Assembly (NCBI GenBank): GCA_045612925.1
Contig: JAZKZX010000051.1
Span: 19,853-83,852 of the forward strand
Length of the DNA stretch: 64,000 nucleotides
Direction: 5' to 3'
Origin: UBA1189 sp045612925
GTDB taxonomy: Bacteria; Bacteroidota; Bacteroidia; Bacteroidales; Bacteroidaceae
Shown one piece after another: positions 8,850-15,355 of this stretch. The notes under the pieces are model-generated. The model did not search any database and was not told where the DNA came from. It saw nothing but the letters and a program-made list of their open reading frames with translations. A program made the translations under genes and the position numbers. Within the stretch, counting starts at the first letter, position 1. Every line of letters begins with the position of its first letter.

Positions 8850-9227
8850 TTATCGCACAGCGATGCACTCTATTTCCACGCGTGCCTCCTTAGGCAGTGT
8901 TTTCACCGCCACAGCAGAGCGAGCGGGACATACACCCTCAAAGAACGAAGCATACACCTCGTTCATCTCGGCAAAGTCTGCCATATCGGCAAGGAATACG
9001 GTTGTCTTCACCACATTGGCCATGGTGAGGCCTGTCTCGGCAAGGATAGCCTTCATGTTGGTGAGCGACTGACGGGTGAGCTCCTTGATGCCACCCTCAG
9101 CAAAAGCGCCTGTAGCGGGGTCGATGGGGAGCTGACCACTTACGAATACGATGCCATTGGCCTCGATAGCCTGGCTGTAGGGTCCGATAGCTGCCGGAGC
9201 AGCTGCAGTACTGATCTGTTGTTTCAT
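8850..9227 (-). CDS. ridA: RidA family enamine/imine deaminase
   Basis: The 125-residue protein has the full RidA signature: GPYSQAIEANGIVFVSGQLPIDPATG near the start, NVVKTTVFLADMADFAEMNEVYASFF in the middle, and PARSAVAVKTLPKEARVEIECIAVR at the end. The arginine in PARSAV matches the substrate-binding Arg of the family. RidA trimers hydrolyse reactive enamines such as 2-aminoacrylate released by PLP-dependent dehydratases, and so protect PLP enzymes. It is divergently transcribed from the FKBP gene, with back-to-back promoters in about 200 bases. Confidence 0.93.
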   Translation of the reverse strand: MKQQISTAAAPAAIGPYSQAIEANGIVFVSGQLPIDPATGAFAEGGIKELTRQSLTNMKAILAETGLTMANVVKTTVFLADMADFAEMNEVYASFFEGVCPARSAVAVKTLPKEARVEIECIAVR

Positions 9228-9268
9228 TGCAATAGTCTTTTTTGAGTTATCGATTCCTTATCTCTCCG

Positions 9269-9276
9269 CAAAGGTA
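9269..9276 (-). promoter_or_regulatory. -7 element for ridA
   Basis: Minus-strand TACCTTTG matches TAnnTTTG, 42 bases before the ridA start. The -33 box is not clear. Confidence 0.5.
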
Positions 9277-9370
9277 CGAAGAAGCGAGCAAATAATATCA
9301 AGCTTGCTTGAATATTTTTTCCAGCGCCGACGCGAAGGAGCAACGAATCAGCAACCGAATACCCAAAACA

Positions 9371-9402
9371 TTTGGCAGTGTGCGATAAGTACACTACTTT
9401 TG
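9371..9402 (+). promoter_or_regulatory. Promoter of the FKBP gene
   Basis: TTTG (9371-9374), a 20-base spacer and TACTTTTG (9395-9402) match the Bacteroidetes sigma consensus fully. The -7 box lies 27 bases before the ATG at 9429, which rules out the earlier in-frame start at 9372. Confidence 0.75.
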
Positions 9403-9428
9403 CACCTATATTAATCAACACACACTAT

Positions 9429-9824
9429 ATGGCAAAGAACGACTACAAAGAAGAGAACAAAGCCTTTCTACGACAGAAGGCCACCGAGGCAGGCGTGCAC
9501 ACCACCGCCCAGGGCGTGCTGTACGAGGTACTGCAATCGGGCACAGGCAACAGAGCCAGCATCCGCAGCATCGTGTCTGTATACTACAAGGGCATGCTCA
9601 TCAATGGCAAGGTGTTCGACGACAACACCCAGCAGGGCTACCCCGGCGCCTTCCGCCTTGCCGGCCTCATCACCGGCTGGCAGATAGCCCTCACGCAGAT
9701 GTGCCCGGGCGACAAGTGGCGTATCTATGTCCCCGCAGAGGTAGGCTACGGTGCCATGAGCGTAGCTGGCATCCCCAAGCACTCTACCCTCATCTTCGAG
9801 ATCGAGCTCGTAGGAGTGTCGTGA
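9429..9824 (+). CDS. FKBP-type peptidyl-prolyl cis-trans isomerase, single domain
   Basis: The 131-residue protein is a compact FKBP domain without signal peptide or lipobox, so probably cytoplasmic. Family features are VSVYYKGMLINGKVFDDN (the FKBP Y-G-F/D strand), GLITGWQIALTQMCPGDKWRIYVPAEVGYG and the closing STLIFEIELVGVS. These enzymes isomerise X-Pro bonds or act as chaperones. The start follows the promoter at 9371-9402. The last 93 bases of the coding region plus 6 bases after the stop are repeated at 11222-11320, which marks the edge of a possible insertion. Confidence 0.92.
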   Translation: MAKNDYKEENKAFLRQKATEAGVHTTAQGVLYEVLQSGTGNRASIRSIVSVYYKGMLINGKVFDDNTQQGYPGAFRLAGLITGWQIALTQMCPGDKWRIYVPAEVGYGAMSVAGIPKHSTLIFEIELVGVS

Positions 9825-9831
9825 AGGGAAT

Positions 9832-9880
9832 GGGTTAAGGGTTAAGGGTTAAAGGTGAAGGGTGAAAGGTTAAGGGTGAA
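9832..9880 (+). repeat. Seven tandem heptads RGGTKAA
   Basis: Starting 7 bases after the FKBP stop codon there are seven consecutive 7-bp units, three GGGTTAA followed by AGGTGAA, GGGTGAA, AGGTTAA and GGGTGAA. Such arrays arise by replication slippage. They sit at the left edge of the segment bounded by the FKBP-end duplication. Confidence 0.85.
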
Positions 9881-9896
9881 CGAGGAATGATTAATA

Positions 9897-9928
9897 ATGA
9901 GCGATGAGCAGGCCTGCTCATCGCTCAT
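9897..9928. terminator. 32-base perfect palindrome between convergent genes
   Basis: Positions 9897-9912 are the exact reverse complement of 9913-9928, with GGCC at the centre and GCGATGAGC arms. It lies between the FKBP gene and the convergent TM2-LRR gene, and the alternative-frame stop of the latter (9918-9920) lies inside it. A terminator role is likely although the T-run is poor. The GAGCGATGAGC arm recurs near 48677. Confidence 0.5.
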
Positions 9929-10038
9929 ATCTTCTATCACGGCTCGCCAAGGAATCGGACGATGGTGCGTACTTGGCTTTTAGCCTGATGCTTGTTATAC
10001 GGTCATTCTCCTTGAATGCGGCCACAATATACTCCGGG
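9918..10038 (-). other. Frameshifted C-terminal tail of the TM2-LRR gene
   Basis: In the next reading frame the codons continue as PEYIVAAFKENDRITSIRLK and end at a TGA at 9918-9920. This joins naturally to DHYIEQLP at the end of the LRR protein, the way BspA-type repeats usually finish. Removing one G from the GGG at 10036-10038 would fuse the two, extending the protein by about 35 residues. It is either a real frameshift or a sequencing error. Confidence 0.55.
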
Positions 10039-10992
10039 CAGTTGTTCGATATAATGATCCAACCTGTCTGACGGCACAACAATGCTTTCAAGTTTATTAC
10101 AGAAATCAAATGTATCATCTGCTACAGAGTCGATATACCTGCCAGTAAATGTTACTTTTGTCAGATTTGTACACCAGGAAAATGCTTTGCTTTCAATATC
10201 ACGCAGCGTTTCAGGGAATTCGACCTCCTCTAATCTAGAACATGAATCAAATGCACCATCGCATATTGTAACAACCTCCCCAAAATAAACTCTTTTCAAA
10301 CGCTCACACGAGGTAAATGTTCCAGACTCTATAGTTCTGACACCTTTAGGAAGATCAACATAAGAAATATCTGTATACTCAAAAGCATCTGATCCAATAT
10401 ACTTCAAACTATCAGGTAGGGTAAGATCGATAGAAAGTTTACATCTACTGAACGCGGAGTCTTTAATCTCTATTAATCCTTCAGAGAAACTAGCGTAAGA
10501 AAGATTTTTACATCCACGGAATGCACCATATCCAATTATCTTTAAACTTTCAGGGAAATATACATCTGTTATTTCAAGGTTGTTTTCAAATGCTCTTTCT
10601 TCTATCTCTCCCACCCCTTCAGGGATAGTCAACATTCCGTTATCGATTTTTAAACTTTTTGCTTCAGCTTTTGTCAGGAGTTTTAACTTTGGCTTAGCAA
10701 CAGGCTCAGCAACATACTCTGCAACAAGCTCAGCATCCTGCTGTGCTCTACGAAGTTCGTATTGGCGTATCTTCTCCTCCTCAAGCCACTCAGCACAATA
10801 CTTTTCCAGGAACTTGTCATCACTCTGTATCAGAAAGCCGATAGCCTCAATGAAGGAGATGATGGCAGGGATATAAGTCCAACAGAAGATGAGGTAAAGG
10901 AATCCCTGACCACTCTTGTTCAGATAAAACTTGTGTGCACCAAAAGCACCAAAGAAAAAAGCCAATGCGGCTGCTACAAATCTGCTTTTCAT
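10003..10992 (-). CDS. TM2-domain membrane protein with BspA-like leucine-rich repeats
   Basis: The 329-residue protein begins with a TM2 domain (residues 1-55: GAFGAHKFYLNKSGQGFLYLIFCWTYIPAIISFIEAIGF, two membrane helices). A charged helix follows (55-105), then seven or so LRR_5 repeats from about 120 to 310, each like LTIPEGVGEIEERAFENN and VYFPESLKIIGYGAFRGC. BspA-type repeats usually occur in secreted adhesins, so tethering them to TM2 is an unusual layout. Transposon or housekeeping partners are absent. The gene is more A+T-rich than its neighbours and lies between two copies of the FKBP gene end, suggesting acquisition. The C-terminus is probably cut short by a frameshift at 10036-10038. 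Confidence 0.8.
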   Translation of the reverse strand: MKSRFVAAALAFFFGAFGAHKFYLNKSGQGFLYLIFCWTYIPAIISFIEAIGFLIQSDDKFLEKYCAEWLEEEKIRQYELRRAQQDAELVAEYVAEPVAKPKLKLLTKAEAKSLKIDNGMLTIPEGVGEIEERAFENNLEITDVYFPESLKIIGYGAFRGCKNLSYASFSEGLIEIKDSAFSRCKLSIDLTLPDSLKYIGSDAFEYTDISYVDLPKGVRTIESGTFTSCERLKRVYFGEVVTICDGAFDSCSRLEEVEFPETLRDIESKAFSWCTNLTKVTFTGRYIDSVADDTFDFCNKLESIVVPSDRLDHYIEQLPGVYCGRIQGE

Positions 10993-11494
10993 CGTTGTTC
11001 TATTTTATAGTTATTGATTCGTTAGTTCTTTTTTTGAATATCTCACTTTTTTTTGAGTATCACGCTGCCGCATACAAGGGGCCAATGGTCGACCGAGCCG
11101 CAACCGGTTCTCTCCGCAAATGTAGGAAAACATTTTCACTTATCCAACCTACCGAACGAAATATGAGGGGAAGGGGATTAAAATTTCAATATTGAAAGTT
11201 GAAAACTAAACTGCATTCGGCTCCCGCAGAGGTAGGCTATGGTACTATGAGCGTAGCCGGCATCCCCCAAGCACTCTACCCTCATCTTCGAGATCGAGCT
11301 CGTAAGAGTGTCGTGAAGGGTAGTAGGAGACTATCTTGCTTACATGCCTAATAAGCAGAGGGGAAAGCAAACTTAGTTTCAACTTGGGGAAATGCGACTA
11401 AACTTATTTTTTTGCTCGCCTTGCGCGATTTCTTTCAATTGTTTCGGAGTGTAAAAATACACAACGACTCAGGATAAAAAACCAACAAGTTTAT
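10993..11494. other. Intergenic region upstream of the TM2-LRR gene
   Basis: No gene is supported here. It contains the FKBP 3'-end copy (11222-11320), A+T-rich runs that could hold the promoter of the TM2-LRR gene (no consensus found), and nothing else recognisable before the glycosyltransferase promoter. Confidence 0.6.
11222..11320 (+). pseudogene. Duplicated 3' end of the FKBP gene
   Basis: This 99-base stretch matches the FKBP gene end (9732-9830) with five substitutions and one inserted C in the run before AAGCAC, which breaks the frame. It runs through the TGA stop and GAAGGG beyond it. There is no start or upstream FKBP sequence. Together with the intact copy it forms a direct repeat flanking about 1.4 kb that carries the TM2-LRR gene. 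Confidence 0.9.
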
Positions 11495-11525
11495 TTTGTT
11501 CTCCTCACGGCTTGTTGTATCTTTG
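11495..11525 (+). promoter_or_regulatory. Promoter of the glycosyltransferase gene
   Basis: TTTG (11495-11498), 19 bases and TATCTTTG (11518-11525) match the Bacteroidetes consensus exactly. It ends 9 bases before the ATG at 11535, which implies a very short leader and excludes the in-frame start at 11496. Confidence 0.75.
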
Positions 11526-11534
11526 TATTTCAAA

Positions 11535-12707
11535 ATGGAAAATATGCTTACGTCGCTTGTGGAATATCTCGTTGGAGTTGTTATCGGGGGGATGGCAATC
11601 ATACAGTTAGTGTCTCTGTTCGTTATATATTACGCTCCACATCGTCGATGTGTGGCAGAACGAAAAGGGAGGGTAGCTCCGTCGAAAGAGCAACCAGGAA
11701 TGTCAGTTATCATCGCAGCTGCTGACCAAGCGGAACAACTGGCAAAGAATTTACCACGTATACTGGAGCAAGACTACCCTAACTTTGAGGTGATCGTAGT
11801 GGATGACAACTCTCAAGACGACACAAAGGAGGTAGTCGAAAGACTCTCACACAACTATCCAAACTTATACATGACCCATACATCAGATAGCATACGCTAT
11901 GTGAGCCACAAGAAGTTGGCACTCACTTTGGGCATCAAGGCTGCCAAGAACGAATGGGTAGTATTCACCGAAGCTGACTGCTACCCGGTGAGCGACCAAT
12001 GGTTAGCACGATTGGCTCGACATTGCACAAATACCACAGATGTAGTACTGGCATATAGTAATTATGAATGCAAAGAGGGATTTGCCAACCTGTGCTACAT
12101 GTATGACATACTGATGCAGCAGTTGCGTATGCTTGGACTTACTCTATGTGGAAAGGGATTTATGGGTATAGGACGCAACATGGCATACCGACGCGAACTA
12201 TTCTTCACCCACAAGGGATACAGCCGACATCTGGACATGGAGCGTGGTGAGGACGATCTCTTCGTGAATGAGCACATCGCACCCCAACGCATAGCAGCAG
12301 ACATTAGTGCAGAGTCGGTGGTACGTTGCACATTACAGAGTGCAGCAGCCTGGAAGAGGGATAGACTAATACGCCTCTTTACCCGACGCAAGATGAGGGG
12401 CATGGCACTTCATCTGCTCAAAGCCGACACCATCACACGAGTACTCTTCTACATCGTCGCTATTATGGGAATGTCAATAGGTATCGCCCTACAGGAATGG
12501 TGGCTCATAGCAGTAACGTCTATAGCATTACTTATCTATATCGGATGCCGCATACTGATGATACACCTGACAACGCGAGACCTTTGCGAGAGAAGGTATT
12601 ATTTATCAACCGTACTATTTGACCTCATACGCCCCTATTGGGAAATATACTTCAGACTGTGCCTATGGATTATGCCCAAGGATATGCATATGAGGAGGAA
12701 AGTGTAA
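11535..12707 (+). CDS. Membrane-associated family 2 glycosyltransferase
   Basis: The 390-residue protein has an N-terminal membrane helix (about 9-33), a GT-A catalytic domain and two or three C-terminal helices (about 300-345). The nucleotide-sugar site is FEVIVVDDNSQDDTKEVV with the Asp pair at 90-91. The metal-binding region is VVFTEADCYPVSDQWL near residue 145 and a later acidic motif is MERGEDDLFVNEH. The substrate is unknown; such enzymes transfer sugars to lipid carriers or extend surface glycans at the inner membrane. No polysaccharide genes are adjacent, so it stands alone. The next gene, trmD, starts 130 bases later. Confidence 0.88.
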   Translation: MENMLTSLVEYLVGVVIGGMAIIQLVSLFVIYYAPHRRCVAERKGRVAPSKEQPGMSVIIAAADQAEQLAKNLPRILEQDYPNFEVIVVDDNSQDDTKEVVERLSHNYPNLYMTHTSDSIRYVSHKKLALTLGIKAAKNEWVVFTEADCYPVSDQWLARLARHCTNTTDVVLAYSNYECKEGFANLCYMYDILMQQLRMLGLTLCGKGFMGIGRNMAYRRELFFTHKGYSRHLDMERGEDDLFVNEHIAPQRIAADISAESVVRCTLQSAAAWKRDRLIRLFTRRKMRGMALHLLKADTITRVLFYIVAIMGMSIGIALQEWWLIAVTSIALLIYIGCRILMIHLTTRDLCERRYYLSTVLFDLIRPYWEIYFRLCLWIMPKDMHMRRKV

Positions 12708-12837
12708 CAGCAATAAGTTGAGACTCTTGCTATTAACTTTTTGACGAAGGAGAAAAACAAAAAAAATGGAAACTACAATCCAGATGGCAAAGATGCTCAT
12801 AAATCTAAAATCATAAATCATAACATAAATCAAAATC

Positions 12838-13515
12838 ATGCGCATTGATATACTCACTGTACTTCCCGAGATGATTGAGGGGTTCTTTGACTGCTCCATC
12901 ATGGCGCGCGCCAAGAAGAAGGGGCTCGCCGATATCGTAATACACAACATACGCGACTACACCACCGACAAGCACCGCCGCACGGACGACTATCCCTTCG
13001 GAGGATGTGCTGGCATGGTGATGAAGATTGAGCCTATAGACAACCTCATCACTAAGCTCAAGAGCGAACGACACTACGACGAGGTCATATACACCTCTCC
13101 CGACGGAGAGCAGTGGAACCAGAAGATGGCCAACACCATGTCGATGTATGAGAACATCATCATCCTCTGCGGACACTTCAAAGGCATAGACTACCGCATA
13201 CGCGAGCATCTCATCACCAAGGAGGTGAGCATAGGCGACTATGTACTTACCGGAGGCGAACTGGCAGCTGCGGTCATGGCCGATAGCCTAGTGCGCATCA
13301 TACCGGGAGTCATCAGCGATGAGCAGTCGGCATTGTCAGACTCGTTCCAGGACAACCTGCTGGCTCCACCCGTATATACCCGCCCAGCCGAGTACAAGGG
13401 ATGGCGAGTACCCGATGTGTTGCTTTCAGGGCACGAAGCGAAGATTCGCGAATGGGAGTTCCAGCAATCATTGGAACGCACGCAACGCCTGAGACCCGAC
13501 TTGCTGGAGGGATAA
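12838..13515 (+). CDS. trmD: tRNA (guanine-N1-)-methyltransferase TrmD
   Basis: The 225-residue protein is a SPOUT-class methyltransferase that makes m1G37 next to the anticodon of tRNAs reading CNN and related codons, preventing +1 frameshifting. Signatures: MRIDILTVLPEMIEGFF at the start, the tRNA-binding YPFGGCAGMVMKIEPI, and the AdoMet-binding trefoil knot LCGHFKGIDYRIREH...EVSIGDYVLTGGELAAAVM. Length is typical. The upstream 130 bases are A+T-rich with no consensus promoter recognised. A strong terminator follows the stop. Confidence 0.95.
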   Translation: MRIDILTVLPEMIEGFFDCSIMARAKKKGLADIVIHNIRDYTTDKHRRTDDYPFGGCAGMVMKIEPIDNLITKLKSERHYDEVIYTSPDGEQWNQKMANTMSMYENIIILCGHFKGIDYRIREHLITKEVSIGDYVLTGGELAAAVMADSLVRIIPGVISDEQSALSDSFQDNLLAPPVYTRPAEYKGWRVPDVLLSGHEAKIREWEFQQSLERTQRLRPDLLEG

Positions 13516-13527
13516 GGTGATAAAGAA

Positions 13528-13556
13528 AAAGAGAAGATATCTTCTCTTTCTTTTTT
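13528..13556. terminator. Terminator between trmD and dapA
   Basis: A perfect 22-base palindrome (13528-13549, AAAGAGAAGAT arms) is followed by C and six T on the plus strand, and by A-rich sequence that gives T on the minus strand. It can end both convergent transcripts. Confidence 0.85.
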
Positions 13557-13594
13557 CGTGTCGTGTACATACTACACGCTCTCCTACCCTTTAT

Positions 13595-14470
13595 TTAGAG
13601 CAGGGCAGCAGCAATCTTCTCGCAAGTGGCCTTGGTGGCGGGCACGAGGGGAAGGCGAAGCACATTCTTCAACATGCCGCGAAGTTCCATCACCACCTTG
13701 ATACCGGCAGGGTTGCCATCGACGAAAATAAGGCGATACAGCTCTGTCAAGCGCTTGTCGATAGCCTCGGCAGCTGCATGGTCGCCAGCCTGTGCCAAGT
13801 GTACCATCTCGGCGAACTCGGCAGCATAGGCATTGCCAATGACAGAAATCACGCCATCGGCACCGCTCTTGATGAGCGGAAGGGTGATACCGTCGTCACC
13901 TGAGAAGACCTTAAAGCCTGCGGGGCGGTTGCGAAGAATATTCTCGATCTGCTCAATATTTCCCGAAGCCTCTTTGATTCCCACCACATTCTTACAGTCG
14001 GCAGCCAAGCGAAGGGTTGTCTCGGGGAGCATGTTCACTCCCGTACGGCCTGGCACATTGTACAGTATGATGGGCAGGTCGGTAGCCTCTGAGATAGCTT
14101 TAAAGTGGGCATACATACCTGCTTGTGTGGGCTTATTGTAATAGGGAACAACAGTGAGGATGGCATCAACATCGTCCATCTTGTCCTTCTCAAGCTTGTT
14201 TACGATGTTACGGGTGCAATTGCCACCACAACCGAGCAGGATAGGCAGGCGTCCCGCATTGCGCTCCACCACGGTATTGCGCACGGCAAGCTGTTCCTCG
14301 GGGTCGAGTGTAGGGGTCTCTGCAGTGGTGCCGAGCACACATAGGAAATCGGCACGACTGTCGATTTGATAATCGACCAGGCGACCGAGCGCCTCATAAT
14401 CGACCATACCATTGATATCGAACGGAGTAACCAGGGCTACTCCCATGCCATACAATGCTTTCTTTTCCAT
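13595..14470 (-). CDS. dapA: 4-hydroxy-tetrahydrodipicolinate synthase
   Basis: The 291-residue TIM-barrel aldolase condenses pyruvate with aspartate semialdehyde in the lysine/diaminopimelate pathway. The key residues are visible: Thr49-Thr (GTTAETPTL), Tyr137 in YNVPGRTG, Arg142, and the Schiff-base Lys166 in VVGIKEASGN. Length is normal. It lies 31 bases downstream of the MBL-hydrolase gene and is probably the last gene of a tamL-MBL-dapA transcript. Such mixed operons reflect proximity and do not show a shared pathway. Confidence 0.95.
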   Translation of the reverse strand: MEKKALYGMGVALVTPFDINGMVDYEALGRLVDYQIDSRADFLCVLGTTAETPTLDPEEQLAVRNTVVERNAGRLPILLGCGGNCTRNIVNKLEKDKMDDVDAILTVVPYYNKPTQAGMYAHFKAISEATDLPIILYNVPGRTGVNMLPETTLRLAADCKNVVGIKEASGNIEQIENILRNRPAGFKVFSGDDGITLPLIKSGADGVISVIGNAYAAEFAEMVHLAQAGDHAAAEAIDKRLTELYRLIFVDGNPAGIKVVMELRGMLKNVLRLPLVPATKATCEKIAAALL

Positions 14471-14501
14471 AATATATTATAGTTTTTTTACTTACAACGG
14501 A

Positions 14502-15305
14502 TTATTCAAACACAAACAAATCTGAAGGGGTGGTACGCTTCAGCGCAGCAAGGTAGAGATCCTTACCAGGAATGATACCCACTCCGCGAAGCTCCCACTC
14601 TACAGTCTTATATGCAAGCTCGGGGTGGTTGTTCTCGCGACTCAAGTGACATAACCATATGTACTTAAGATGTTCGGTGAGGTTGGCAGCGAGAAACTTT
14701 GCTGTGGTCTTATTGCTCAAGTGGCCATTAGGCCCCATGATACGTTCTTTAAGATACTGCGGATAAGGTCCGTGAGCCAGCATTTCCTCATCGTAATTGG
14801 CCTCGATGACTAGATAGTTCGCACGGGCAATATACTCCGCCACAGTGTCAGTGATGTGACCGAGGTCGGTGATAAAGCAGAACACCTTGCTATCGCACTC
14901 AACAAGATAACCCACATTGTCATTGCCATCGTGAGGCACCTCGAAGGGAGTGATACGGAAGTCGCGCAGTCGATGAGTCTCCTCCTTCTCCACATAGCGC
15001 ATGCACGACACCAATTTCTGCGTCATACAGTAGTTACGATTGATGCCCACATGGGTCTCACGAGTAGCATAGATGGGGATATTATATCGTTCTCCAAGGG
15101 TTCCGAGCGACTTGATATGATCAGCATGATCGTGCGTAACAAAGACTCCCATGATAGAATCGAACGAAAGTCCGGCATCCTTAAGACCATTCTTGATGGT
15201 ACGCACCGGTATACCAGCATCAATGAGGATGCCATAATTGTCGGTGCCTAAGTAGAAACAGTTGCCACTGCTTCCGCTAGCGAGACATATAAAATTTAGT
15301 TTCAT
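14502..15305 (-). CDS. MBL-fold metallo-hydrolase (YycJ/WalJ-like)
   Basis: The 267-residue protein belongs to the metallo-beta-lactamase fold. The metal-binding motif is THDHADH at residues 57-63, and further ligands appear in FEVPHDGND, CFITDLGHIT and VIEANYDEEML. The N-terminus NFICLASGSSGNCFYLGT is typical of the YycJ group, which are predicted phosphodiesterases or exonucleases of unclear target. It is flanked closely by tamL (50 bases) and dapA (31 bases) in the same direction. The exact substrate is not known. Confidence 0.88.
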   Translation of the reverse strand: MKLNFICLASGSSGNCFYLGTDNYGILIDAGIPVRTIKNGLKDAGLSFDSIMGVFVTHDHADHIKSLGTLGERYNIPIYATRETHVGINRNYCMTQKLVSCMRYVEKEETHRLRDFRITPFEVPHDGNDNVGYLVECDSKVFCFITDLGHITDTVAEYIARANYLVIEANYDEEMLAHGPYPQYLKERIMGPNGHLSNKTTAKFLAANLTEHLKYIWLCHLSRENNHPELAYKTVEWELRGVGIIPGKDLYLAALKRTTPSDLFVFE

Positions 15306-15355
15306 ATAGTGTTTCGTTTTTTATTCATTTATTGTTTCATCTATTCCGCCATACC

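Noticed and set aside
8820..8850. An addB partner for the helicase-nuclease
   Set aside because: The gene is followed after 29 bases by the convergent ridA, so no partner is next to it.
9832..9880. Telomere
   Set aside because: Seven imperfect GGGTTAA-like heptads lie inside a circular-type bacterial chromosome region with genes on both sides.
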